Position numbers and translations under genes: made by a program
NCBI GenBank assembly: GCA_964508705.1
Contig: CAZDUS010000016.1
Coordinates: forward strand, 1 to 39,247
Source of the DNA: CAZDUS01 sp964508705
GTDB lineage: Bacteria > Verrucomicrobiota > Kiritimatiellia > CAIKKV01 > CAITUY01
Direction: 5' to 3'
Length of the DNA stretch: 39,247 nt
Part shown: in pieces, positions 7,093-15,581 of the stretch
Numbering within the stretch: the stretch's first letter is position 1
Layout: each line of letters begins with the position of its first letter
The notes under the pieces: model-generated
Told to the model about the DNA's origin: nothing
What the model saw: only the letters and a program-made list of their open reading frames with translations
Databases searched by the model: none

Positions 7093-10000
7093 TTAGGTTC
7101 CGCCGAGGAAATCGTAGCTGATTTTTTTTTGGATGGCGGCGATGCGTTTGATGGATTGATCGATCTGGGTTTGTTCCGAACGCGTGAGCAGTCTCCAGTC
7201 GATTATGTTGTCTAGCGGGCGGCTTTCGCGAAGACATTCCGCCTGATGATGTAATCGCAGGCGTAACAGCAGTTCATAGGTCGCTGTGATTTCGCGCAAG
7301 TTCCCTGCGGTGAAGATGGCGCGATGAGTGAGTGCCTCAAGCCGGTCAAGTGTGTGTGTTTCGTCGAGGCTGTTGTGTAACGCGTAGAGACGTGCCATGC
7401 CGCTAAGAGGCATCATGATGGCCTTTAGGTCAAGAAGGTTGACCGTGGCATCCCACCATTGGATCCGACGTCCAAGACCGGTTGCCGGCGGTCGAAAGCG
7501 CATAAGGTCACGGGCGAGGAAGGGCAGGAAGGATGTGCTTTCCTGAAGCGATTCTTGCACATGCCGGTGCAGGCTTTTGGCCAGTTCAGCTTCCCCGTAC
7601 ACGGGGCGGAAGTCCAAGAAGACTGTGAATTCAAGGAGTTGTTGTGGTTCCGGACGGCAGATCCATTTGTTGACCATGTCTCGCCAGACAGGAAGGGGGG
7701 CACACCATTTTGGGTTGCGTGCCATGACGGAACCACGGCAGAAGGGGTATCCCGCATCGTTTAGCCAAGAGCAGACTTGTTGACCCATGTTTAAGAAGTA
7801 GAGGTCAATCGCTTCTGAGGATGAAGTGTCTGAGGGGGGGGCGTATAGGATACCGTTGTCTTGGTCAGCGGAGAGTAACATTTCGCGGCGACCCTGGCTC
7901 CCGAAGGCAAGGAAAACAAAGTGGGTTGGGGTTGGGCCAAGTGTGGCTTCCGCAAGCTCGATAAACCGGCAGGTCGCGGCATCGCATATGGCCGTGATCA
8001 TTCGAGTGACGTGTCGTGGATGAGCGCCGCTGTCTTGCAGCGCACGAACGAGTGCCGGCGCTCGATGACACCACTGGATGGTCTCTTTTGCCGTGGGCGC
8101 TTCCGTGATTTTTCTGGTAAGCACTGCGGCTTCACTGCTGTGGAGTTGGAGAATATCCCGGCTATGCAGGATGCCATCAATGGCTCCACCGTCATTGGTG
8201 ACTGCCAAGTGCTCGACTCCCTTTTCCTGCATCAGGAGCAGGGCTTCGTAGACTAGTGCGTGGCACGGGATTGTGATGACTGACTCGCGCATGATGTTAC
8301 GAACGGGAGTGCGTGAGTTGCCAGCTTCGGCGGTGATGCGGGTTCGCAAAAGTCGGTCCGTGACTATGCCCGCTAGAGTGCCTTGTTCGTCGCATACGAT
8401 GGCTGCCTCTGAATCCTTGGCTGTCATTAGGGCAGCGGCTTCGCAGATGGAGGTCTCCGCTGTGCAGAAGGCGGGCTGATGGCAAAGCTTTCCGACGGGC
8501 TCGTGGAGGTAAAGTAAAGATGTTTGGAGGCGTTCGATGAGGGCGTCGCGTTCCGTGTCACGTTGGGCACTGGCGGTGGTATCCTCGATTCTGCCATCGA
8601 TGTAGAGGGGGGTGCCGTCACTATCTCGTATAAGACTGGCGTCAAGGGCCAAGGTGAGTGCTGGCCCGGAGGTAACAGGTGGGTGAAGGCGTTGTCGGGC
8701 GATTCCATCCCGTTCGATTCTCCGAATGAAGTCGTCGAAGGTCTCTGTATCCGGGAAGGCTTCTGCAAGTGATGGCGGATTGCCGTCGGGTGCTGCTTTG
8801 AGGCAGGGAAGAAGACGGATAGTGGCATGGTTGACTTCCACAATAGGGGCGCGGCGCAGGGCGCGCGCCCGAAAGATGCCAACAGGCACATTGGCGGCGG
8901 CCTCTGCAAGATTAGAGCCAAGGTTGTTTGATCCGGCCTGATTACCGGGTGATTCAGGCTTCGGACTGATATCCCGGGCATGGATGATGAGGCCGTCGCG
9001 GTTAGCATAGGAGATACGGCTGAAAGCGAGAAGATACTTGAGGAGTGAACCGTCACGGTGTTTGAGAAACGCCTCAATTCCATCCGGGTAATCCTCGCCC
9101 AGACGGAGGCGGTGGATGACTTTCCATGCTTGATCGTTTTCTGGGACGTTAGGAATCAAATCGGTGAGAGACATCAATTCGATTTCAAGGGAACTGTATC
9201 CTAGCCAGCGAAGGATTGTCGGATTGGCGTAGCGGCAGTGAAGATCAATCAAAAGGAGTGTGCCTTCCTTTGCGGCTTCGACTAGAGCCCGGTAGCGTTC
9301 AATGGCTTCGGTAAGGTTATCTTCTGCGTCACGCCGCTTGCGCTCAAGATTGAGACTTTGGCGGATGACGGTGAGCAGGAGCAGGGCGATTAAGATGGCG
9401 ATTCCAATAAGGATGCCGTTGAGATGTCGCTTAAAGCGGGCAATTTCGGCTTTAACATCCTCGGTATAGATTCCGGTACCAATGATCCATCCCCATGGCT
9501 CAAAGCCCCGGATATACGATTCTTTGGGGACAAGGCGAAGGGGATCGTCCTTCCATTGCCAGACGTAGTTAATGAATCCTTCGTTTTGACGGCGGACCAG
9601 ATTGGCGAATTCAACGAAGATACGGACTCCGCGCGGGTCACGGAAGTCAGATACATCTTGACCTTCGAGCTCCGGGCGGTAGGGATGCATGATGATGCGA
9701 GGACGCATATCTTGAAGCCAGAAATAGTCTTTTCCCTCGCGCCCATAGCGCAGAGTGGAAATTCTTTTCCTTGCCAACTCCCTGGTTTGGTCGGGGGTTA
9801 CCAGTCCAAGGCGCGCCTCCTCCTCGGCTTCAACAAGAATACCCCAGGCGGAGTTGACCAACTCGCGAATCATCTCCCGCTTCCGCTCCAGCAATGATTG
9901 TTCGATAGCAGGGAGGATGACGCTAACCAGCGCGACGGCAAAGAGAATCATGGCGCTAATTGCCGGAATAACAATCCGAAGTATGAAATTCAGACGCCTG

Positions 10001-10776
10001 GGACGAAGCAGTGCTGAGCGGTCTTCGAGTGGCGCAGCGAGCATCCGGGTGTTTGAAGAGACGGAGTCGCGGAAGGCTTTCCAGAGATGGGGCGGCATGC
10101 TGATGCCGACCTGCGCGGGAGTCATATTCTGAGGGGAGAGGTGCAGGTCGGTTCCAGCGCAAATTAGCAGGTTGTGGCGGTTTGCCATGGAGCACAACAT
10201 GGATTGCTGTTCGGCGGAAAAGTCGGAGTAAAGCGCTTCAACGCCGTCGAGTCCGGCGGTCCTGAGTTCGGAGAGCAAGGCTTCGAGACGGACAGGGTCC
10301 GGTTCGAATAGTAATGGGTGTGCGAGGAAGGCGCTTCCTCCCGCGCGGTGGACAAGGGCAATGGCATCCGCCATGGTGATTTTTCCATTGGTCACGATTT
10401 GACAGGTATTGCTTGTGACTTGGACGCGGTGGCGGCGAATGGAGTCAGCAATACTTTCGATATGGGGTTCGCGACCGTGACGAAGGGCAGCTAGGGTAGC
10501 CCGTAACTCGGGATGGTGGTGGTCAAAACCATAGGCCAGTAGATGAGCCTCGCGACCGTGTAATTGAGTTGTGATTTCCACTCCAGTTATGCAGCCGATG
10601 CCATGGCGGAGCAGTCGTTTCCGGAAAGCTGGTATTCCGTCCAGACTGTCGTGGTCAGTCAGCGCGGCGAAAGCAACTCCACAGCCAGCGAGGTGATCCG
10701 CCAGTGCTTTGGGCGATAAGGTGCCATCACTAAAGGTCGAATGGCAATGGAGGTCGACTCGTATTGACGATGTCAT
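7093..10776 (-). CDS. Multidomain signalling protein: PHP, Cache, PAS, CBS pair, DUF294 nucleotidyltransferase
   Basis: Very large membrane protein (1227 residues from ATG 10776; ATG 10794 would add six). Residues below use the longer numbering. PHP phosphoesterase domain 11-250 with metal ligands in DLHCHSTFSDG, LTDHDS, GVEI, FLAHP and GTDLH. TM1 269-296. Extracytoplasmic Cache-type domain ~300-450, with YFWLQDMRPRIIMHPYRP and FEPWGWIIGTGIY. TM2 457-477. PAS 497-610; a second, weaker PAS-like region 625-740. CBS pair ~772-885. GlnD-like DUF294 nucleotidyltransferase with GSQGRREMLLSADQDNGILY at 965-984 (catalytic D-x-D kept), then the DUF294 C-terminal helical domain to the end. It has no kinase, GGDEF or HTH output. 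It lies 31-49 bp downstream of actP in the same direction; CBS-DUF294 proteins commonly sit beside actP. Function inferred: sensing of a small extracellular ligand tied to a phosphoesterase and nucleotidyl transfer. Confidence 0.85.
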   Translation of the reverse strand: MTSSIRVDLHCHSTFSDGTLSPKALADHLAGCGVAFAALTDHDSLDGIPAFRKRLLRHGIGCITGVEITTQLHGREAHLLAYGFDHHHPELRATLAALRHGREPHIESIADSIRRHRVQVTSNTCQIVTNGKITMADAIALVHRAGGSAFLAHPLLFEPDPVRLEALLSELRTAGLDGVEALYSDFSAEQQSMLCSMANRHNLLICAGTDLHLSPQNMTPAQVGISMPPHLWKAFRDSVSSNTRMLAAPLEDRSALLRPRRLNFILRIVIPAISAMILFAVALVSVILPAIEQSLLERKREMIRELVNSAWGILVEAEEEARLGLVTPDQTRELARKRISTLRYGREGKDYFWLQDMRPRIIMHPYRPELEGQDVSDFRDPRGVRIFVEFANLVRRQNEGFINYVWQWKDDPLRLVPKESYIRGFEPWGWIIGTGIYTEDVKAEIARFKRHLNGILIGIAILIALLLLTVIRQSLNLERKRRDAEDNLTEAIERYRALVEAAKEGTLLLIDLHCRYANPTILRWLGYSSLEIELMSLTDLIPNVPENDQAWKVIHRLRLGEDYPDGIEAFLKHRDGSLLKYLLAFSRISYANRDGLIIHARDISPKPESPGNQAGSNNLGSNLAEAAANVPVGIFRARALRRAPIVEVNHATIRLLPCLKAAPDGNPPSLAEAFPDTETFDDFIRRIERDGIARQRLHPPVTSGPALTLALDASLIRDSDGTPLYIDGRIEDTTASAQRDTERDALIERLQTSLLYLHEPVGKLCHQPAFCTAETSICEAAALMTAKDSEAAIVCDEQGTLAGIVTDRLLRTRITAEAGNSRTPVRNIMRESVITIPCHALVYEALLLMQEKGVEHLAVTNDGGAIDGILHSRDILQLHSSEAAVLTRKITEAPTAKETIQWCHRAPALVRALQDSGAHPRHVTRMITAICDAATCRFIELAEATLGPTPTHFVFLAFGSQGRREMLLSADQDNGILYAPPSDTSSSEAIDLYFLNMGQQVCSWLNDAGYPFCRGSVMARNPKWCAPLPVWRDMVNKWICRPEPQQLLEFTVFLDFRPVYGEAELAKSLHRHVQESLQESTSFLPFLARDLMRFRPPATGLGRRIQWWDATVNLLDLKAIMMPLSGMARLYALHNSLDETHTLDRLEALTHRAIFTAGNLREITATYELLLRLRLHHQAECLRESRPLDNIIDWRLLTRSEQTQIDQSIKRIAAIQKKISYDFLGGT

Positions 10777-10812
10777 ACCGATCACCACCCCCATGTTGTT
10801 CTAATCAGGCAG

Positions 10813-10840
10813 GAGCCCGCCGCTTTCAGGCGGTGGGCTC
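10813..10840 (-). other. Stem-loop at the actP / signalling-gene junction
   Basis: 11-bp stem (10813-10823 with 10830-10840, one G-T pair) around a 6-base loop, covering the actP stop codon. No T-run follows on the minus strand, so it is more likely a partial terminator or mRNA processing/stability structure between actP and the downstream gene. Confidence 0.4.
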
Positions 10841-12736
10841 GGTGTTCTTGTTGTTTGCTTTTGTGAACAAGGAGACTACCACCAGAGTAATAAAGCTAAG
10901 CGGGATTGAGAATATGCCGGGGTTGTTAAATGGGATTGGGGCGCTGGCCGGATCCAGTCCGTAAAGTTTGTAAAGTTCCGGGGAGAATACGATAAGCAGG
11001 AGAGAGGAAAGAATGCCCATGAAAATGGAAGCGACAATACCTTTAGATGTGGTTCGTTTCCAAAACAGTAACATGATGATGGCCGGAAGATTGGCGGATG
11101 CGGCGACAGCAAAGGCAAGGCCAACAAGGAAGGTGACGTTGATCCCCTTGAATAGGATACCCAGTACGATGGCGAGCGCTCCGATGACGAAGGCGGAGAG
11201 CTTGCCCGCGCGTATTTTGGTGCGGTCATCCATCTTTAAATTCAAGAAGCGGTCGCAGAAGTCGTGCGCGACGGCCCCGGAAGCGGCGACGATCAAGCCG
11301 CTGACCGTACCGAGCACCGTGGCGAAAGCGATTGCCGAGATGATAGAGAACAGTAATTCACCGAAAGAGCGGGCAAGGAGTGGGGCGGCCATATTGCTAT
11401 CGGCCGGGTTAAGGACGCCGTTAATGGCGGCGCCGATGCCCATGAAAAGGGTTAGTATGTAGAAGAACCCAATGGCGGCAATCGCCACAATTGTGGACTT
11501 GCGTGCGCTGGATGGGCTTGGCACGGTGTAGTAGCGGATCAGGATGTGAGGCAAGGCCGCGGTGCCAAGGAAGAGCGCCAGCATGAGGGATAAGAAGTCG
11601 ATCTTCTCAAGAGGGGTCCCTTGGACCTTGAATTTAAGGCCTGGCCGCATGAAGAGATTGCCGGGAGTGATGGTGGGGACATAAGCTGTGATTTTTGCGC
11701 CCTCACTATCGGAGAAGCGCACTTCTTTCCATCGTCGGATTTGAGTGTCTTTGTGTGTGATAGCCGCTAGTAGTCCGACAGGGGAGACGCTTCCGCTAGC
11801 AACAGAGGTGCTTCCGCGCAGGCGCTCGACGTTGCCGACTTGACGCAAGGTGTTCTCCTTGGAAGCGGGAGCGCCATTGATAAGCACCTGGCCGTCAGGC
11901 TTGACCACGCTTGTCTGAATCTCTTCCAGGGACACACTGGCATCCTTGGAACTGATGAGCCACCAGGTTTCCTTGCCGTCGCGGTTGAGACGAACGAAAG
12001 ATGCTTTGGCGGTCTTGACATCCAGCTTTTCGATGACGGTCCAGCCGGGCTCGGTAATGGTAAGCACTCCAGCGGATTCCGAGGCAGGAAGGGACGCATA
12101 GGTATGGAAAGGAACCTGGCCTCCCTGATCGGGCCGTGTCTGGAAACCGCGGTTGCAAACGTAAACAACCAGGACGGTCGAGAAAATGATAAGCAGTGCG
12201 CCTTTGATAAATTGGACGTAGGTGGTGGAAGCCATGCCGGCGGTGGCAACGATGGTGATGACGATGGCGCCGACCATGATGACGCCCCAGTGATGGGCAA
12301 GCCCGAGGAGTGGCTGAACAAGGACTCCTGCACCGACCATTTGAGGGATCAGGTAGCAGATGGAAACAACGAGTGTGCTGATGGCGGCGGCGAGTTTGAT
12401 GCCACGGGAGTTGTACTTGAAATCAATGGCATCGGTGAAGGTGTATTTGCCAAGCCGTTTCATGGGTTCAGCCACAACAAAAAGGGCGACAATCCATCCC
12501 GCGAGATATCCGATAGAGTAAAGAAAGCCGTCGTACCCCATTGTGGCAATCATGCCGCAGATTCCAAGGAAAGAGGCGGCAGACAGATAATCGCCGGCGA
12601 AAGCGACTCCGTTCACGAACCAATGGATCTGGCCACCGGCGGCATAGTACCCGCTGGAGGTTTTAGTGCGGTTTCCAAGGAAGAAGGAAAGGCCGAGGAC
12701 AAAGAGAACAAAAACGAGGAAGACGATGATAGCCAT
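10826..12736 (-). CDS. actP: Sodium:solute symporter, ActP-type (acetate/short carboxylate), with large loop insert
   Basis: Inner-membrane cation-coupled importer. 636 residues against ~550 for E. coli ActP. Recognisable parts: SSGYYAAGGQIHWFVNGVAF near 27-46 and GDYLSAASFLG near 48-58 (the Na+/substrate region of the SSS family), TFTDAIDFKYNSRG near 99-112, AALPHILIRYYTVPS near 393-407, and VAASGAVAHDFCDRF near 483-497. Between the membrane segments ending near 194 and starting near 380 there is a ~180-residue hydrophilic, beta-rich insert that accounts for the extra length. It follows the DUF485 gene by 2 bp and is therefore cotranscribed. Acetate is the best guess from the family and the DUF485 partner; propionate, pyruvate or similar are possible. 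Confidence 0.85.
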   Translation of the reverse strand: MAIIVFLVFVLFVLGLSFFLGNRTKTSSGYYAAGGQIHWFVNGVAFAGDYLSAASFLGICGMIATMGYDGFLYSIGYLAGWIVALFVVAEPMKRLGKYTFTDAIDFKYNSRGIKLAAAISTLVVSICYLIPQMVGAGVLVQPLLGLAHHWGVIMVGAIVITIVATAGMASTTYVQFIKGALLIIFSTVLVVYVCNRGFQTRPDQGGQVPFHTYASLPASESAGVLTITEPGWTVIEKLDVKTAKASFVRLNRDGKETWWLISSKDASVSLEEIQTSVVKPDGQVLINGAPASKENTLRQVGNVERLRGSTSVASGSVSPVGLLAAITHKDTQIRRWKEVRFSDSEGAKITAYVPTITPGNLFMRPGLKFKVQGTPLEKIDFLSLMLALFLGTAALPHILIRYYTVPSPSSARKSTIVAIAAIGFFYILTLFMGIGAAINGVLNPADSNMAAPLLARSFGELLFSIISAIAFATVLGTVSGLIVAASGAVAHDFCDRFLNLKMDDRTKIRAGKLSAFVIGALAIVLGILFKGINVTFLVGLAFAVAASANLPAIIMLLFWKRTTSKGIVASIFMGILSSLLLIVFSPELYKLYGLDPASAPIPFNNPGIFSIPLSFITLVVVSLFTKANNKNTEPTA

Positions 12737-12738
12737 GA

Positions 12739-13032
12739 TTATAAAACCTTTCCTGAATCCGTCTGGTTGTTAAGTTTTCGTTCCTGACTGCGGCACATGG
12801 CGTCATAGACCAGTGCTTGCAGGAATGCGACAATGATAAGGGCGAGTCCATAAACCGTGGCGAGGTTTAAGTCGGCCACGATGGTTTTTTCCATCAGGAG
12901 GGGGCTGAGCAGGTTAATGGCTACGAAGCCAGCGTAGAAAAGTGAGTAAGCGATGACCATCCAGATTCCAACCCGCATTTTATACTGCTGGGCTGGATCT
13001 TTTCCGAGGGGTGCGGCTGGCTGATGCAACAT
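12739..13032 (-). CDS. yjcH: DUF485 small membrane protein (YjcH-like)
   Basis: 97 residues with two membrane segments (~22-45 and ~58-80). The block YKMRVGIWMVIAYSLFYAGF is typical of DUF485. In E. coli, yjcH sits directly before actP; here the stop codon lies 2 bp before the actP start, the same arrangement. Its biochemical role is not established; it is assumed to support the symporter. It is divergent from the porin gene at 13228. Confidence 0.85.
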   Translation of the reverse strand: MLHQPAAPLGKDPAQQYKMRVGIWMVIAYSLFYAGFVAINLLSPLLMEKTIVADLNLATVYGLALIIVAFLQALVYDAMCRSQERKLNNQTDSGKVL

Positions 13033-13227
13033 GATGGAATTCCCTTCTGTTTAATGTGCTGGAAACTGCTTTCAACTTGTGCAAGGTGCCAAAAACAGAG
13101 CTAAAGTCAAGAGTGATGCGCAGTTGGAGGCAGTTTGAAATGAATCGGCTTTTCGAGTGAATTGTGCTTGTTTTTAGTTTTTTTATGTCGTTGAATGACC
13201 GAATAAAAAAAAGGAAGGTGTCAAATA
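13033..13227. promoter_or_regulatory. Divergent control region between yjcH-actP and the porin
   Basis: 195 bp separating two divergent genes, AT-rich near the porin side, so it must hold both promoters. I could not assign convincing -35/-10 or sigma-54 elements. A short palindrome CTTGTGCAAG lies at 13076-13085. The porin ribosome site is GGAAGG at about 13212-13217. Confidence 0.4.
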
Positions 13228-14283
13228 ATGAAGGTTTCATTGTTTCGAGCAATGTTAGTTGTAGCCCTTGTCTGTAATTCCTATGTGGCTTTTGCTGGCC
13301 CCAAATTGGATATCACGCAGGATTCCTATATGCAGTTTGGTTTTCTGGGGCAAGTTCATGCGGTTTATTCAGAGGGTGCGGCGGACGAGGAGGATATCTA
13401 TCTGCGCCGTGCGCGCCTAATCCTCTCCGGGCAGATCATGGACGGGGTGAAGTTCTTTGCTGAAACTGACAATGATAATGCCGGAAGAAATGGCACCACC
13501 GACATAGAGACAGATATTCAGGATGCGTTTGTTGATCTGCGTCTTACGGAAAACCATTGGGTGGAAGTGGGGTTGATTCTGTTGCCGTTCTCATTTGAAA
13601 CCAAATCCTCTGCTGGAAGCCTGCTGGGGCTTGATTACAACAGCGAAGCCATCAAGCTTGTGAACTCCTTTGTCTGGCGTGATTATGGCGCGGAGTTGCA
13701 TGGTAATTTTGGCAAGGCGTTTGCCTACCGAGCCGGTGTTTTTGACGGGTACGATGATACTGCCAGCACCAAGAATCCCGAAGCGCCGCTACGGTACACG
13801 GGGCATCTTGCTTTCAATGTGATTGGGGATGTTGAGACGGGTTGGTTTTATAATCAGGAACGACTTTCGGACAAGCCTTACGTGACCCTTGGCACTGGTG
13901 CGGATTATCAGGAGGAGGCGACTCTTGTGGTTTCCACAAACAAGGCTTCCGGGGTGGTGTCTGATAACGAGGCTTTTGTGATGGATGTCCAGTCCGGTTG
14001 GATGATGGGGCCGTTGGCGGCTACGGTGAACGGCGCATGGTATATTTGGGATAATGCGTCGTACAAGGGCGACACGGCTTTTGTTGAGGCAGGACTTCGA
14101 CGTGAGCAGATTCAGCTGACAGGAAAGTTTTCAGACCAGAGCCCTGATAAAGGAGACTCGAAGCAAGATACAACCGTGGGCTTTAATTATTTCATCAAGA
14201 AGCAAAATCTCCGGTGTGGCGTTGAATATCGCTTTGGCGACAATCCTGATCAATATCTTGCCGGCATTCAGTTTTTGCTATAA
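13228..14283 (+). CDS. Outer-membrane porin (OprP/OprO-like beta-barrel)
   Basis: 351 residues. Signal peptide 1-23 with a clean AFA|G cleavage site. The mature chain alternates short amphipathic strands with polar turns: YMQFGFLGQVHAVYSE, YLRRARLILSGQIMDGVKFF, DAFVDLRLTENHWVEVGLIL. The 'RRARL-x-x-G-x-x-x-x-x-x-F' pattern followed by an 'aFvdl...' strand is typical of phosphate-selective-porin-type (OprP/O) barrels. It ends on strand GVEYRFGD...IQFLL. Passive uptake of small solutes across the outer membrane is expected. Divergence from yjcH-actP suggests it feeds the same symporter, but phosphate or another anion cannot be excluded. Confidence 0.75.
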   Translation: MKVSLFRAMLVVALVCNSYVAFAGPKLDITQDSYMQFGFLGQVHAVYSEGAADEEDIYLRRARLILSGQIMDGVKFFAETDNDNAGRNGTTDIETDIQDAFVDLRLTENHWVEVGLILLPFSFETKSSAGSLLGLDYNSEAIKLVNSFVWRDYGAELHGNFGKAFAYRAGVFDGYDDTASTKNPEAPLRYTGHLAFNVIGDVETGWFYNQERLSDKPYVTLGTGADYQEEATLVVSTNKASGVVSDNEAFVMDVQSGWMMGPLAATVNGAWYIWDNASYKGDTAFVEAGLRREQIQLTGKFSDQSPDKGDSKQDTTVGFNYFIKKQNLRCGVEYRFGDNPDQYLAGIQFLL

Positions 14284-14386
14284 GGCCTCTGATTGCCTAG
14301 TGATGTGAAATTGCGCGGTCTGAAACAGTGTTTTGGAGCGCGTTTGTTCTTTCCTGCCAATGCTACGCTGTTTGGGGTAATTGAGA

Positions 14387-14406
14387 GGATAGACAGGATA
14401 AACAGG
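14387..14406. repeat. Short 9-bp tandem repeat (GGATAGACA GGATAAACA GG)
   Basis: Two and a bit copies of a GGATARACA unit just 14 bp before the dtd start. From memory, strings of 'ACAGGATAnACAGGAT' are common intergenic repeats in several environmental genomes. It belongs with the other simple repeats of this window. Confidence 0.4.
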
Positions 14407-14420
14407 CGGATCGGGTTATC

Positions 14421-14873
14421 ATGAAAGCGATAATACAACGAATTAGCCGGGGAGCAGTCAGTGTGGATGGTAAAACTGTCGGGGCCGTTAATCAGGGATA
14501 CGTCGTGCTACTGGGCGTCAGACAGGGCGATACCGCAGCAGACGCCGGCTTTCTCGCAGATAAAACGGCTGGGCTTCGGATTTTTCCCGACGAGCAGGGG
14601 AAAATGAATTTGTCGGTTGTGGATATCGGGGGAGGGGTTCTGGTAATTTCTCAATTCACGTTGTATGCGGATACACGTAAAGGTAATAGGCCGGGGTTTA
14701 CGGATGCGGCGGCTCCGGCTGAGGCAGAACGACTTTATGAGGTTTATGTAGAGCATTTGCGCGGAATCATGGGTAATGACCGTGTTGCGACGGGGACTTT
14801 CAGGGCGACAATGAGCGTGGAGTTGGTTAATGAAGGACCGGTAACAATTGAATTATCAACCGATCGCGGATGA
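14421..14873 (+). CDS. dtd: D-aminoacyl-tRNA deacylase
   Basis: Hydrolyses D-amino acids (for example D-Tyr) and mischarged glycine from tRNA, a cytoplasmic proofreading role. 150 residues, the exact family size. Visible: SQFTLYAD at 77-84 and the NEGPVT motif at 137-142 carrying the Gly-cisPro pair that gives D-specificity, plus RKGNRPGFT. No strong Shine-Dalgarno is seen before ATG 14421. Apparently a single-gene unit between the porin gene and a gene remnant. Confidence 0.95.
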   Translation: MKAIIQRISRGAVSVDGKTVGAVNQGYVVLLGVRQGDTAADAGFLADKTAGLRIFPDEQGKMNLSVVDIGGGVLVISQFTLYADTRKGNRPGFTDAAAPAEAERLYEVYVEHLRGIMGNDRVATGTFRATMSVELVNEGPVTIELSTDRG

Positions 14874-14947
14874 CGACTCGACATTATAGCGGCGAATAGC
14901 GTGGAAACTCATATGAAGTAAATCATTATTACATTTACGGTAGTGTT

Positions 14948-15524
14948 GTGGGCAGTAGACGGCCTTTTGCTCCAGATATTCGAGTGACTGACATCAAGGC
15001 TATTTGCCGGAATGGACAAACATTTGTCACTTGGAAGGACGTGGCTGGGGGATCCGATGGGGCTAAGTATAGGTACTCCCTTTATCGATCAAACAAGCCG
15101 ATTACGCAGGACAATTTAGACAAGGCAGAGTTGTTCTATAAGGGGCTGTTCAACAACGAAGCCAAGTTGTTTGGGTCGGCTTTTACACAAGAGGCGCGCC
15201 AGAATGAGAAACAACTGATATTTACAGTGTTTAATGGCACCACCCCTGTTTCTGTAACATTGCCGACGGCAATCATCGCAGTGGGGGAAGCCGTGACCAA
15301 TGTGGTCCGGCGTTGCTGTCCATGCTGTCGACGAAAAGGTGGATCCTATTCAACCGATTAAACTATTTGATTCCAAAACGATCTCGCGCTTAATGAATAT
15401 AGAGAGTCGCATTCCCGAGGGATCAAGAATAGTTGGTATCAGGCGCTCGAAAAGGCTAAATGGAATGTTGACGGCGGCAGGGGTGTCCGGTATTGTTTTT
15501 TACCCATTCAGTCAAACGGATTGA
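14948..15524 (+). pseudogene. Frameshifted remnant of a secreted-type protein with fibronectin-III-like repeat
   Basis: Frame from GTG 14948 reads DIRVTDIKAICRNGQTFVTW, then YRYSLYRSNKPIT and LFGSAFT, which looks like a Fn3-like segment found near the start of large secreted hydrolases ('TFVTW...YRVYRS..PIT'). Around 15300 the sense moves to the next frame: SGVAVHAVDEKVDPIQPIKL. Removing one G in 'aatgtggtcc' would join the frames as TNWSGVAVHAV, as expected for the family. No signal peptide or good start lies upstream (stop at 14897) and the downstream part ends at 15524, so both ends appear missing. The parent protein is not identified. Confidence 0.45.
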
Positions 15525-15581
15525 ATTTCTGTGTTGAACGAGGATTTTGAGCAACAAACAGCAAAGAAGGAGAATAGGGAA

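Noticed and set aside
11840..12787. 315-codon plus-strand frame
   Set aside because: Antisense of actP, Gly/Asp-rich with no family resemblance.
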